Shown: positions 1-9,163, counted from the stretch's first letter. The stretch: 64,000 nucleotides of DNA from Streptomyces niveus (GCF_002009175.1 NZ_CP018047.1:3596001-3660000); one strand, 5' to 3'. Numbers and translations: made by a program. The notes: generated from the letters alone by a model not told the origin.

Positions 1-111
1 AATGCCGCTGCCCGCGAACTCCGTCGGGGGCATGGAGCGGAGACAGAACCGCTGGTGCTGGCTAAGCGGTCCCGCCTCCGCCACGCCGCCTCGGGCGAGG
101 CCGCCACGACC

Positions 112-1275
112 TCAGCCGGAGTGCTTCCGCGTCTCCTCCTGGGCCTGCTCGGCTGCTTCGCCGCGCTGCTGCCGGACTTCGGCGTCGATGCTCTTCGCGA
201 GCTTGCGCTGGTGCTTCTTCTTGGAGTGCTGGTAGATCAGCTGTGCCTTGGGGCTGGACTGGCCCGCCCGGACCATGAGGTCCTTGAGCTTCGCGCCCGA
301 GTCCGCCGCCAGGGTGTTGCCGGTGTGGCGGAGATCGTAGAAGCGGAAGCTGTCCGGCAGGCCGGCCGCGGTCCGCGCCTTGCGCCACTTGCGCCCGAAG
401 GAAGACCGCCGCAGAGCGGCTCCGCGTTCTCCGACGATGAGCAGCCCGTCCGGTTCCTTCTCGGCGAACCACCGAAGGTGGCGACGCAGCTCGGGCACCA
501 CGAAGTCGGGCAGGTAAATCGCCCGCTTCCCTGCGCGTGACTTCGGGGCTCCCACGACCTTCTGGCCGTTGGTCAGCTCCGGTGCGGCTCGCCTGATCCA
601 CACGACGCCTTCGTCGAGGTCGATATCACCGCGCCGCAGCTCCGCGAGTTCTTCGGGGCGGAGGGACGCGAAGGCGCCCAGGAAGATCATGATGCGCCAA
701 CGCGGTCCAATCGCCTCGGCCAGCGCGTAGACCTGCTGGATCTCGGCGACATCGCGCTCGTCCGCTTCCTCCTTCCCGGCGCCCTTGATACGGCACGGGT
801 TGCTCTTGAGGAGTTCGTCGTCGACCGCGGTCTGGAGCACCGCCTTCAGCAGACGGTAGGACTTGGCCACTGTCGTCTTCGCGCCGTTGGTCGCCTTGAG
901 CCGCTCGGCTCGCCACACGCGCACATCCGCCGGCTGGATGTCGTCCAGGTCCCACGCGCCGAACGCGGGCAGGATGTGGAGCCTGAGCAAGCGGGTGTAC
1001 AGATCCTCGGTGGTCGCCGCGAGGCCGCGCTCCCGAACCCACTTGTTGGCGAAGTCCTCGAAGTTGACCGCTCCGGCGTCGGGGTCGGTCCAGTGCTTGC
1101 GCTCTATGTCCGCCTGGGTCAGCGTGAGCCAGGTCGTCGCCTCCGTCTTGGTCTCGAAGGTACGAGGCGCGTAGCGCCGCACACCGTCCGGAGCCCAGTA
1201 GCGGGCCTGGAAGCGTCCCGACTGGGTCTTACGCACGCTGCCGAACTCGCGCCGCCTCTGCGGCTTGCGCGGCAT
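112..1275 (-). CDS. Tyrosine-type site-specific recombinase (integrase)
   Basis: A 387-aa phage/ICE-type integrase that would insert and, with the excisionase, excise the element. It has an N-terminal arm-binding region with the GSVRK..GRF..RY pattern common in actinomycete AICE integrases, a SAM-like core-binding domain at about 72-160, and a catalytic domain at about 175-365. Arg206 (in SLRPEEL), Arg316 (in YDLRHTGN) and the nucleophile Tyr348 (in IYQH) are present. The usual His of HxxR is Tyr313, and the usual GH before the nucleophile is Gly-Gln339, so two ancillary catalytic positions deviate. Its ATG overlaps the stop of the upstream excisionase gene (ATGA). Transcription runs toward the left edge, so the adjacent att site is expected within about 110 bp or outside the window. 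Confidence 0.95.
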   Translation of the reverse strand: MPRKPQRRREFGSVRKTQSGRFQARYWAPDGVRRYAPRTFETKTEATTWLTLTQADIERKHWTDPDAGAVNFEDFANKWVRERGLAATTEDLYTRLLRLHILPAFGAWDLDDIQPADVRVWRAERLKATNGAKTTVAKSYRLLKAVLQTAVDDELLKSNPCRIKGAGKEEADERDVAEIQQVYALAEAIGPRWRIMIFLGAFASLRPEELAELRRGDIDLDEGVVWIRRAAPELTNGQKVVGAPKSRAGKRAIYLPDFVVPELRRHLRWFAEKEPDGLLIVGERGAALRRSSFGRKWRKARTAAGLPDSFRFYDLRHTGNTLAADSGAKLKDLMVRAGQSSPKAQLIYQHSKKKHQRKLAKSIDAEVRQQRGEAAEQAQEETRKHSG

Positions 1276-1487
1276 CAGGCGGCCCTGCCGTAGCTCGGCC
1301 GACCCCGTCGCGCGGGCTGAACGGTGTGGGCTTCGATGTACGCGGTGAGGGCGCTGTCGGCAATGCGGACGTGGCGCCCGACCTTGACGAAGACGATGCG
1401 GCGTTCCGCCACGAGGCGGCGGACGAAGCGCACGCCTGTGCCGAGTCGTTCAGCAGCCTCGTCCACGGTGAGGAGGCGGTCAGCCAT
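1275..1487 (-). CDS. Excisionase / MerR-like helix-turn-helix DNA-binding protein
   Basis: A 70-aa protein with the winged-helix excisionase pattern: LLTVDEAAERL, then a recognition helix with RRLVAERRI, then VKVGRHVRI, then a short helix. Such proteins bind element ends and set the direction of integrase-mediated recombination. It precedes the integrase in the same transcript, with a 4-base overlap (ATGA). The start ATG has a purine-rich GGAGGT upstream on the minus strand. Identification rests on size, HTH pattern and its position next to the integrase. Confidence 0.88.
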   Translation of the reverse strand: MADRLLTVDEAAERLGTGVRFVRRLVAERRIVFVKVGRHVRIADSALTAYIEAHTVQPARRGRPSYGRAA

Positions 1488-2412
1488 GCAGCGTCACCTC
1501 CTTCGCGGCACTCGTGGTCCGAGCGGAGCCATGGGGTATCGCTGGCCGGAGCAAGGCGGGGTCCTCTCTTCACAGGCATATGGCACGGCAATGCCGACCT
1601 GCGTGGTCAATCGCATGGGATGGCGGTTATTGGCGGGCGCCCGCCCCTGCGGGGTGAGCCGGGGCGGCAGTTGAGCTACGCGTCGCTGCTGGGGCCGTTC
1701 TCACCGGCCGAGCCGCCTGGGGACACGCTGGTGTTGGTCATCGGGCTGCCCAAAGCGGCTCCTCGGTAGCCGAGTTGGCGCTGGCCGATGCCTTGTTGAG
1801 CGCGGGGGAATTCAACGGTGCTGCGACCCTGAATCCTTCCGGGCATATTGCGAGCGGTCTGTTTTCCATGACCAAATGTGTACCTCGCGTTCGCCGGTTT
1901 GGTGAACCGGCGTTCTGCGGCTATGTTGCGCTCCGATTCACCGTGGAAGGGAGTTGAGCCGGACTCCTGAGGGCGCGGCCATGAGTGGTGGATTCGATCG
2001 CCGATGTACGGTCTGAAGTGGGGTTGTGTGTTGTAGCTCGGGTCACGACCGCTGCGCAAGATATCTTCGATGTGATGCTTCTGGCTTTGCCGATGCTCGG
2101 GCTTTTTTGTCGACCGGCGTTTCGGGTCTACCGTTATATGCAAGCCCCGCAGCAGGTGTTCGCCGACAGCTGTCCGCTTTCTCTGGCGAATGCTGGACTT
2201 GTGCGGGGTAGTTGTGGCTGTCTTGGATTCGCCCGCTGCGGCGACCCAACCAGCCCTAGCCGCCTGCCTCTTGACCCGCCGCAGCCCCATCCATGAACGA
2301 AGCCCCCGGCAAGGCCGGGGGCTTCAACCGCAACCTCTCAACCGCCATCCCTAGCGATCAACCTGCGGAAACCGGGATTGCCGTCCCATAAGGCCCGCGA
2401 GCAGAGGAGCTG
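1488..2412. other. Non-coding / degenerate stretch between xis and the DUF3631 gene
   Basis: 925 bases without a convincing gene. Base composition from about 1780 to 2220 is visibly lower in G+C than the rest, with several short open frames that lack codon-position bias. In pSAM2/SLP1-like elements this place usually carries a replication gene and regulatory sites; I see none intact here. It ends in a strong hairpin at 2300-2324. Confidence 0.5.
2300..2324. terminator. Strong GC hairpin, probable intrinsic terminator
   Basis: A perfect 10-bp stem (AAGCCCCCGG / CCGGGGGCTT) with a very short loop, just before the DUF3631 gene. Its position and symmetry suggest it insulates the plus-strand mobilization genes from upstream transcription. 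Confidence 0.65.
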
Positions 2413-3687
2413 ATGTCCAGTATGACCGAACCCCAGCCGAAGACCCCGTCCCACCGTGACGCGACGCCATCGTGGCCTCCGGTCGCCGTACCCGGCCAAG
2501 CCGCCAACTCCCCGGTGCCTCCCACGGAGGAGGACCGCGACGAAGAGTCTCCAGCGACGCCGCTGCCCGAGGGGGCACAGGTGCTGGCCGATCTGCAGGC
2601 GCAGATCACGCGGTACGTGATCCTGCCTTCGGCTGAGGCTCTGACGGCGGTGACGTTGTGGGTGGCGGCGTCGCATCTGCAGCCGGCGTGGCAGCACGCG
2701 CCGCGTCTGGCGGTGGTGGCTCCGGAGAAGCGGTGCGGCAAGTCGAGGCTGCTGGACGTGCTGACGGAAACGGTGCACAACTGCCTGATCACGGTCAACG
2801 CCAGTCCTGCCGCGATCTTCCGGTCGATCACCGACGACAATCCGCCCACGCTCCTGGTCGATGAGGCGGACACTCTCTTCGGCACCGTGAAGGCGGCGGA
2901 GCGCAACGAGGATCTCCGGGGTCTGCTGAATGCCGGGCATCAGCGGAACCGGCCCACGCTGCGGGTCTCGGGGCCTGAGCACAAGCCGACCCCGTTCCCC
3001 ACGTTCGCGATGGCCGCGCTCGCCGGGATCGACGACCTGCCGGACACGATCATGGACCGGTCGGTCGTCATCCGGATGCGCCGCCGGGCACCGGGCGAGA
3101 AGGTCGCGGCCTTCCGCACGCACCGCGACACCCCCGCGCTGCACGCCCTGCGCGACCGCCTCACTTCCTGGCTCCAGCCGCTGGGTGCGCTGGCGGCGGA
3201 CCGGGAGCCGGTCATGCCGGTGGAGGACCGCGCGGCCGACACGTGGGAGCCGCTGGTGATCGTCGCCGACCTCGCCGGAGGTGACTGGCCCGCGCTGGTC
3301 CGCGTCGCCTGCCGCACGATGAGCGACTACGAGGCGGGGCAGGACGAGGAAGGCGGTCTGCGTACCCGCCTGCTGGTCGGTATCCGCCGGGCCTTCGGCG
3401 CCGAGCGTGACCCGGCGGTGCTGGCCACCAAGCGGCTGCTGGAGGCGCTGAACGCGGACAGGGAAGCGCCGTGGGCGGAGTACGGTGCCGGCGGTCTGAC
3501 GCCGCGCGGCCTGCAACTGCTCCTGAAGCCCTACGGCATCAGCTCGGCCAACCGTCGCTTCCCCGACGGCACCCAGGCCAAAGGCTTCGCGCGCAACCAG
3601 TTCCTCGACGCCTGGGCCCGCTACTGCCCCGAACCGGCACCCGCGGTTCAGGTCACGGCGCAACGGCTGCCCGGCACCGCGCCCTGA
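2413..3687 (+). CDS. DUF3631-type P-loop ATPase of an integrative element
   Basis: A 424-aa protein. After a Pro/Glu-rich disordered N-terminus (about 1-52) comes an ATPase domain with a Walker A-like APEKRCGKS (about 104-111) and a Walker B LLVDEAD (147-153). It then has a sensor-like region (AALAGIDDLPDTIMDRS) and a C-terminal winged-helix-like part (about 340-405). This resembles the DUF3631 family found in actinomycete plasmids and AICEs, whose exact role (replication or DNA processing) is not settled. The start at 2413 has AGAGGAG at good spacing; an alternative ATG lies three codons later. It is the first gene of the element's plus-strand set. Confidence 0.85.
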   Translation: MSSMTEPQPKTPSHRDATPSWPPVAVPGQAANSPVPPTEEDRDEESPATPLPEGAQVLADLQAQITRYVILPSAEALTAVTLWVAASHLQPAWQHAPRLAVVAPEKRCGKSRLLDVLTETVHNCLITVNASPAAIFRSITDDNPPTLLVDEADTLFGTVKAAERNEDLRGLLNAGHQRNRPTLRVSGPEHKPTPFPTFAMAALAGIDDLPDTIMDRSVVIRMRRRAPGEKVAAFRTHRDTPALHALRDRLTSWLQPLGALAADREPVMPVEDRAADTWEPLVIVADLAGGDWPALVRVACRTMSDYEAGQDEEGGLRTRLLVGIRRAFGAERDPAVLATKRLLEALNADREAPWAEYGAGGLTPRGLQLLLKPYGISSANRRFPDGTQAKGFARNQFLDAWARYCPEPAPAVQVTAQRLPGTAP

Positions 3688-4001
3688 CCCGGAACGTCCC
3701 GTCGCACCCGTCCCCGCCCAGGTCAGCGCGGAGACGAGTGAAGACTCCGCAACGAGTCGACTCGACATCACCACTCCACCCGTACCTGCCCTGACCAGGC
3801 ACGCAACGAGTGGTACGAGTCCCACCCCCACGGCGGCCCTGCCCTCGCCGAGGCAGTGCCCCACCCCAGTTGTGCCGTCCCGGGCATCCCCGCCATGTCA
3901 CCCCGCCCGCCAGGACGGACCACCGCTACCCGAGGGGAACCCGCTTGCCCCACCCCACCACCCGGCACCAGACCACCATCGCGACGACGCAGGGCCAACA
4001 C
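3688..4001. promoter_or_regulatory. Intergenic region with repeated ACGAGT motifs
   Basis: 314 bases before the DUF2637 gene. The hexamer ACGAGT recurs at 3734-3739, 3752-3757, 3806-3811 and 3815-3820. The second copy sits in the near-palindrome CGAGTCGACTCG. This could be an operator cluster for a plasmid-type regulator, but no -10/-35 pair is clear, so the regulatory role is inferred. Confidence 0.3.
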
Positions 4002-4739
4002 ATGACGAAGCACACCGTCGAGCGGTACACACTCGTGGCCGCCGGCGTTGTCATCGTGGCCCTGACCGCCGGGGCGTTCTGGCTCTCCTACGCGCATCTT
4101 GCCGAGGTGGCCGGGAAGCACGGGCTGGGAGGTTCACCCGTCCGTCAATGGGCGTGGCCGGCGACGCTGGATGCGTTCATCGTCGCGGGCGAACTCCTGA
4201 TGCTCCGCGCCGGTCTGCGCAGGGTCACCGACGGATGGGCCATCGCCGTGACCGCTACCGGATCGGTCGGCTCCATCGCGCTCAACGTCGCAGGCGTCAG
4301 CGGCACAGCAGGTGCTGGCAGCGTGCCGCTGCTCGACTACGTGGTCGCCGCGGTACCCCCGACCGCAGCCCTGCTCGCTTTCGGTGTCCTGATGCGGCAG
4401 ATCCACCAGCTCGTCGACCAACCCGCAGGCCGTCCGGACACGGTTTCCGAACAGCCTCCCGGCCTGCCGACCACTGCGTCCGCCGAGACGCCGGAACCTC
4501 CGGCCCCGGTGGTGGAGAGCAAGCCGCGCGGCGGGCGTCCGGCGAAAGCCCCGGTCGAGGAACTTGCGGAGATCGGCCGCACTGCTCTCGCTGAGCACGG
4601 AAAGCTCAGCCGCTCCCTTCTCCGGAAGGCCGTCAAGGACAGGGACTTGACGATCGGCAGTGACCGGCAGACCGAGGTGATGGACATCCTCCGGCCCGAA
4701 ATCGAAGCCGTCGCCGGGGCCGGTCCGGAGAGTGGCTGA
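4002..4739 (+). CDS. DUF2637 membrane protein (Spd-like)
   Basis: A 245-aa protein with four predicted membrane helices (about 10-38, 49-69, 76-100 and 107-130). The C-terminal tail of about 110 residues is cytosolic: a Pro-rich linker followed by a charged helical part (about 175-235) that looks like a small winged helix. DUF2637 proteins are frequent on Streptomyces plasmids and AICEs and are often grouped with spread (Spd) functions in intermycelial transfer; that role is known for the group, not shown here. I chose the ATG at 4002 because the open frame upstream is Pro/Arg-rich and unlike the family. The relaxosome genes follow. Confidence 0.85.
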   Translation: MTKHTVERYTLVAAGVVIVALTAGAFWLSYAHLAEVAGKHGLGGSPVRQWAWPATLDAFIVAGELLMLRAGLRRVTDGWAIAVTATGSVGSIALNVAGVSGTAGAGSVPLLDYVVAAVPPTAALLAFGVLMRQIHQLVDQPAGRPDTVSEQPPGLPTTASAETPEPPAPVVESKPRGGRPAKAPVEELAEIGRTALAEHGKLSRSLLRKAVKDRDLTIGSDRQTEVMDILRPEIEAVAGAGPESG

Positions 4740-4907
4740 CCGGAACCCCGACGGGGTGACCGGAACCCCTTCCGGTCACCCCGACCAGCCGACCAGCCGC
4801 ACTCGTTGCCCCCGTCCACAGCTGTGGATGAGGCGCTGACCACAGCCGCCGCCAGCCCTTCCCTGTGGACCACCCGCCCCGCCCCGCCCACTTTCGGAGA
4901 ACCGTTC

Positions 4908-5609
4908 GTGACCTACCACCCGCACCACCCCGACCACGCGCCCGACGAGCCGACGACACCGAAGTCGCCTGGGCAGACGGAACGTTCCCAGCGGGAGATG
5001 AAAGCCACCAGCACCAGCGGAGCAAGGTATGCCGTTGGACCGTCCAAGGGCCGGTCCAACGGGGGAATCTCCGCCCCGGGGGTGGCGGAGGGGCTCGGGC
5101 ACCAGGGGGTGCCCGAGCAGAACGATCCCACTGACGTTGCTGCGTCTGCTGTTGTGCCGTTGCCGCGTGCTGCTGATCAAGCCGCGCTGCACCGCGTCGC
5201 CCGCCGCCGCGAGCGCCAAGACGAGCAGCGCAAAGAGCGCGTCGATGTCCGCTACAGCGTCGATGAGAAGACCGACATCCTCGGCATGGCCCAGTCGCTG
5301 AACATCGCCGCCGCCCACTACGTCGGCGCCGTCGTCATGGCCCACGTGCACGGTGACCTCGCGCTGCCCGGCCGGCGCACCGCGCTGGATGACTACATCG
5401 ACGAACTCAACGCGCTGCGCGCCCAGATCACCCACATCGGCCGCAACCTCAACCAGATCGCCAAGAAGCTCCACTCCGGCGGCCACCCACACCCCGGGGA
5501 CAGCGCCCTGCTCGCCCAGACCGAGCACACCCTGACCGCCGTAGGCGTGGCTGTGCGGGACATCGCGCAGGCCGCGAACCAGGCGGTCAGCAAGAAGGCC
5601 GTCCGTTGA
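4908..5609 (+). CDS. MobC-like relaxosome accessory protein
   Basis: A 233-aa protein. The first 85 residues or so are low-complexity and polar. The rest carries the MobC signature: a basic helix, then ALDDYIDELN...ITHIGRNLNQIAKKLH, close to the NLNQIA motif of plasmid MobC proteins that open the oriT strands for the relaxase. The GTG at 4908 is preceded by GGAGA at 8 bases. The stop codon overlaps the TTG start of the relaxase gene, as is typical for mobC-mobA pairs. Confidence 0.87.
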   Translation: MTYHPHHPDHAPDEPTTPKSPGQTERSQREMKATSTSGARYAVGPSKGRSNGGISAPGVAEGLGHQGVPEQNDPTDVAASAVVPLPRAADQAALHRVARRRERQDEQRKERVDVRYSVDEKTDILGMAQSLNIAAAHYVGAVVMAHVHGDLALPGRRTALDDYIDELNALRAQITHIGRNLNQIAKKLHSGGHPHPGDSALLAQTEHTLTAVGVAVRDIAQAANQAVSKKAVR

Positions 5610-7249
5610 TCGCGAAGATCAGCAGCGGCAAGAGCACCGCCGGCCTGATCCGCTACCTCTTCGACACGGAGAAGGCGAAGGGGCACACGGACCCACACCT
5701 GGTGGGCTCGTGGGACGGCTTCGCCCCGGATCCCGGCCGCGCGGACGATCCCGACGCGGTAAGGAAGCTCCTGGTCGCGGATCTCGACCTGCACGTCAAG
5801 CAGGCCGACCGGCTGGTCCGCGCCCCGGAGAAGCATGTGTGGCACTGCTCGGTCCGCGCCGCCGAGAGCGACCGCATCCTCACGGACGAACAGTGGGCCC
5901 ACGTCGCCCGCCGCGTCGTTCACGCCACCGGCATCGCCCCCGAGGGCGACCCGGACGGGTGCCGGTGGGTCGCCGTCCGGCACGCACCCGACCACATCCA
6001 CATCGCCGCCACCACCGTGCGGGCGGACCTGCGGACCGCCCGGCACTGGAACGACTACCTCACCGCCGACCGTGAACTCGCCGCCGTCGAGAAGCACTAC
6101 GGCCTGCACCAGGTCGTGCGCGGCGACCGCACCGCCGCCAAACGCCCGACCCGCGCCGAGCAGGAGAAGGCCAAGCGCGCCGGCCACCAGAAGACGCCGC
6201 GCGAGCGCCTGCGTGCCGCGGCCCGCACGGCGGTGGCCGCGGCGACGAGCACGGAGGAGTTCCTCACCCTGCTGGAGAACACCGACGGGGTGCTCGTCGA
6301 CGTCAAGCGCTTCCCCTCCGGCGACATCCGCGGCTACACCCTCGCCCTCGAAGGTGACACCAACAGCGGGGCGGAGCCGATCTGGTACTCCGGATCGAAG
6401 CTCTCCCCTGACCTGTCGTGGCCCCGGATCAGCGAACGCCTGACCGGCACAACCGCCACCGCCGCCCCGTGGCAGGACGCGATCACCGCCATCGAGGACA
6501 TCCCCCGCGCTCTCACCAACGACGGGGCGCCGGCCGCGCAGGCCCACATCACCGCACTCGGCGAAACCCTCGACGCCCTTCCCCTCCTCACCTCCGCCCC
6601 CTACCGACAGGAACTCCGGCAGGCAGCCGCAGCCTTCGAACGCGCCTCCCGCTCCCGCGTCCACGCCGAGAACCACCACGCCGCCCGGCTGCGGGGAGCG
6701 GTCAGGGCCATGCTCCGCACCCCACCACCGAACAGTCCTGACGGCACGCTCCTGGCCCTGCTGCTCGACACGATCGTCCTGGCCACCGCCGCCGCCTTGC
6801 GATGGCACGACCTGCACCACCACGACCAGCAGGTCAACGCGACACGAGCCGCCCTCACCCACCTCCACGTGGCCGCCGACCAGGCCGCCACCACCGCCCT
6901 GGCCACCGTGAAGCGCGCAGGCCCCACGAGCACCGTGGTCCGGCTCCGGTACGAGCGCGTCGTCCGCATGGTGCTGCCCGAACACGCCGACACGATCCTC
7001 AACGCCGCCGACTGGGAGGCGCTCGCCGCCACCCTCGCCCGCGCCGACACCCGTGGCCGCGACCCCGTCGAAGTCCTCCGCGCCGCCGCCCAGCGCCCCC
7101 TCGACGACGCCCGGTACCCCGCACGCCTCCTCGCCTGGCGCATCCAACAAACCACCCACACCGCACAGACACCCCGCACCACGCCGCCGGCACCACATCC
7201 CACACCAAGTCTGGCGCCCCAGCCCGGCGGGCCCCGCACCCGCCACTGA
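5606..7249 (+). CDS. Relaxase / mobilization nuclease (MOB family)
   Basis: A 547-aa relaxase expected to nick the element's oriT and pilot the strand into a recipient. The N-terminal 250 residues contain the relaxase fold, with the three-histidine metal site RHAPDHIHIA (His126, His130, His132) and an early Tyr17 (LIRYLF) as a candidate nucleophile. The C-terminal half is an alpha-helical, Ala/Arg-rich tail. The TTG start overlaps the mobC stop (TTGA). No coupling protein or FtsK-like translocase is seen nearby, so the element is probably mobilizable rather than self-transmissible, unless its motor lies outside the window. Confidence 0.92.
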   Translation: MIAKISSGKSTAGLIRYLFDTEKAKGHTDPHLVGSWDGFAPDPGRADDPDAVRKLLVADLDLHVKQADRLVRAPEKHVWHCSVRAAESDRILTDEQWAHVARRVVHATGIAPEGDPDGCRWVAVRHAPDHIHIAATTVRADLRTARHWNDYLTADRELAAVEKHYGLHQVVRGDRTAAKRPTRAEQEKAKRAGHQKTPRERLRAAARTAVAAATSTEEFLTLLENTDGVLVDVKRFPSGDIRGYTLALEGDTNSGAEPIWYSGSKLSPDLSWPRISERLTGTTATAAPWQDAITAIEDIPRALTNDGAPAAQAHITALGETLDALPLLTSAPYRQELRQAAAAFERASRSRVHAENHHAARLRGAVRAMLRTPPPNSPDGTLLALLLDTIVLATAAALRWHDLHHHDQQVNATRAALTHLHVAADQAATTALATVKRAGPTSTVVRLRYERVVRMVLPEHADTILNAADWEALAATLARADTRGRDPVEVLRAAAQRPLDDARYPARLLAWRIQQTTHTAQTPRTTPPAPHPTPSLAPQPGGPRTRH

Positions 7250-7381
7250 CCGCCCGGACCCGAAGCCCCTGTCCAGCGAGTCATTGAGGTACCTCATGCC
7301 CCGCGCACCACCTGAGCGATTCACCGCGAAGCGCTCACCAGCTCAGACCCCATCCACACGACACCGCACAAGGAACCGCCC

Positions 7382-7801
7382 ATGCCCCAGACCCACATCC
7401 GCCCCGACGTCGTCGCCCTCCTCGCCGACGTGGACTGGCACGGCCGCCGAGATGAACCCCCGCACCGCCGCGACGGACGCCCCTTCACCCTCGCCGAGCA
7501 GCGCCTGCTCAGCACCATCACCCCGGAAGAAGGGGCCGCCGCACGCCAGCAGATACGGCGCGAGAACGAGTGGCTGGACGAAGTCGACGCGATGAGGGAC
7601 GACTTCGTCGCCCTCGTCAGGAAGTACCTCGCCCGGCTCCCCAAAAACGCCGTGGTCGCCGACGCCATCCAGATCATGACCGACGAGGACTACGCCGAGT
7701 ACGAACGCCTCGTCCCGATCGTCACCGCACAGGACACCCTCGAATACCGCGCCACCCATGGAAACTCGACCGAACACCTCACCGGACCCACGGAGGACTG
7801 A
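7382..7801 (+). CDS. Hypothetical protein of the mobilization region
   Basis: 139 aa, acidic, mostly predicted helical, and not recognised. It follows the relaxase by about 130 bases, with AAGGA ahead of the ATG, and is probably part of the same transcript, which ends at the hairpin 7889-7923. The helical stretch at about 40-80 (REN..LDEVDAMRDDF) could be a protein-interaction segment. No function assigned. Confidence 0.7.
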   Translation: MPQTHIRPDVVALLADVDWHGRRDEPPHRRDGRPFTLAEQRLLSTITPEEGAAARQQIRRENEWLDEVDAMRDDFVALVRKYLARLPKNAVVADAIQIMTDEDYAEYERLVPIVTAQDTLEYRATHGNSTEHLTGPTED

Positions 7802-7888
7802 CCGCACACGCCGACAGCGGGCGGACCCCAGAGTCCTAACGGCTGCCGCGTGCCCGCCTGAGGCCACCACCGCACACAGACACGCACC

Positions 7889-7923
7889 GCAGCCCCGCAT
7901 GCCGAAACGGCGTGCGGGGCTGC
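7889..7923. terminator. Bidirectional terminator between convergent genes
   Basis: A 16-bp stem with a single G-T type mismatch and an AAA loop lies between the plus-strand mobilization genes and the converging minus-strand DUF317 operon. Its position and near-perfect symmetry make it a convincing shared terminator. Confidence 0.75.
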
Positions 7924-8033
7924 GCAGTTACGAGCACCCGGGGTGAACACACCTCACCATGAGGCCGGTTCGGACCCGAGGCAGGGGTGAGACGGCGGGC
8001 TTGGCATCGGGGCGCGGACGACGGCGTTGCCCG

Positions 8034-8846
8034 TCAGTCGGCCGGAGCGCGAAGGAGCCGGTCCTTCGTGCTCTCGGGCAGCACCCGGCGCAGGACCGGC
8101 GCCGAAGAGGCAAGGGATGCGGCAAATGCTCCGACGAGATCGTGCGGCACACCGGCGGAGAACGACGCCGCCCACAAGTACGGTGCGCCAAGGGCGGGTT
8201 CGGCCCACGCCTGCCACCCCGCCGGACCCGCCTCATCGCCGGCGAGGGTCAGGGCACGAGGGTCACCATCCTGGATGAGCGGCGGCACCTCACCGAGGCT
8301 CACGCACGTGGTGAACATCGGGTCCACCGCCCCAGAACGCGGATGATCGATGTCCCGAAGCCAGCCGCGCGTGGTGAGCGCGTCGAGAACCAGCTCGGGC
8401 CCGGCGGACCCTGCGGTGGGCTGGTGGCGGTTGTTGAGAGCGGCGAGGAAGTCGCCGAGCACCTCGCCGGGGATGCCCGGGGTGAAGTAGGCCGACCACG
8501 CGGCGAGCGGGCTGCTGGTGTCCTCACGGGCGGAGACCTGCCAGGCGACCGGCAACTCCCCCAGGAGAAACGGCTCGTCCGCCAAAACCCACTGGGCCCA
8601 GCGCAGCGTGTCGCGGCTGATGTGCAGAACGGTACTGCGCAGAACCTGCCGGTCCTCCGAAGCCTCATCCGGCCCGCGCCTGCCACGGACCATCATCAGA
8701 TTCGCCCAGCCCAGCCCGGTGAGCGTGTCAGCCACCATCTCGTAGAGCAGGCCGTCGTCACCGGCCAGATACCGGGGACCGACCCAGAACGCGGAAGGCG
8801 GGTCGGAGGGGGAGGGAACGACGGGGTGGTGCGGGTGCAGAGACAC
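8034..8846 (-). CDS. DUF317 domain protein
   Basis: A 270-aa protein with two DUF317-like modules: about 20-150, with VGPRYLAGDD and the FTPGIPGEVLGDFLAAL pattern, and about 150-260, with the related FSAGVPHDLVGAFAASL. DUF317 proteins are abundant in Streptomyces, often next to mobile elements, and have no established function. The start is uncertain: the GTG at 8846 lies directly on a GGAG that would be its own ribosome site. It follows the small gene 8867-9163 by 20 bases and is probably co-transcribed. Confidence 0.8.
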   Translation of the reverse strand: MSLHPHHPVVPSPSDPPSAFWVGPRYLAGDDGLLYEMVADTLTGLGWANLMMVRGRRGPDEASEDRQVLRSTVLHISRDTLRWAQWVLADEPFLLGELPVAWQVSAREDTSSPLAAWSAYFTPGIPGEVLGDFLAALNNRHQPTAGSAGPELVLDALTTRGWLRDIDHPRSGAVDPMFTTCVSLGEVPPLIQDGDPRALTLAGDEAGPAGWQAWAEPALGAPYLWAASFSAGVPHDLVGAFAASLASSAPVLRRVLPESTKDRLLRAPAD

Positions 8847-8866
8847 CTCCAGGAATCGAGCGGGCC

Positions 8867-9163
8867 TTACTGCCCGCTGCCACGGCGAGCGGAGCGGCGG
8901 GCGCGGCGCGAGGGCGCCTGAACGGGGCCCTGCCAGGTGAGCGCAACGGCAACCTCGGGCGGCAGGGAGCCGAGCTGAGTGTCCGGGTCCCGGCCCTCGG
9001 CCAGGTAGACAACGGGCCGCCCCCTCTCATCGGACTGGACAACCTGGGTGAGCCGGTGTGCCATGGGGAAGAACGGGGACATCGCCAAACGCACCGGCGC
9101 GCTCCGGTCACAGGCGGACAACAGGCCGATGAGATCGCCGACGGTCATCTCCACGTGCTCCAC
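8867..9163 (-). CDS. Small hypothetical protein upstream of DUF317 gene
   Basis: 98 aa. The pattern MTVGDLIGLLSACDRSAPVRL near the N-terminus resembles small Streptomyces proteins commonly encoded beside DUF317 genes (DUF6225-like; family assignment tentative). The C-terminus is Arg/Ser-rich and probably disordered. I chose the GTG at 9163 because AGGAGG lies 5 bases upstream, whereas the longer open frame lacks a ribosome site. It appears to be the first gene of the operon with 8034-8846. Confidence 0.65.
   Translation of the reverse strand: MEHVEMTVGDLIGLLSACDRSAPVRLAMSPFFPMAHRLTQVVQSDERGRPVVYLAEGRDPDTQLGSLPPEVAVALTWQGPVQAPSRRARRSARRGSGQ

Noticed and set aside
1676..2290. A 204-codon minus-strand gene in the gap after xis
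   Set aside because: Composition and lack of motif suggest chance in a lower-G+C non-coding region; it also ends on the terminator side without a ribosome site.
2338..3864. A long minus-strand frame opposite the DUF3631 gene
   Set aside because: Low-complexity Arg/Gly/Val composition and no motif; the plus frame has Walker A and B.
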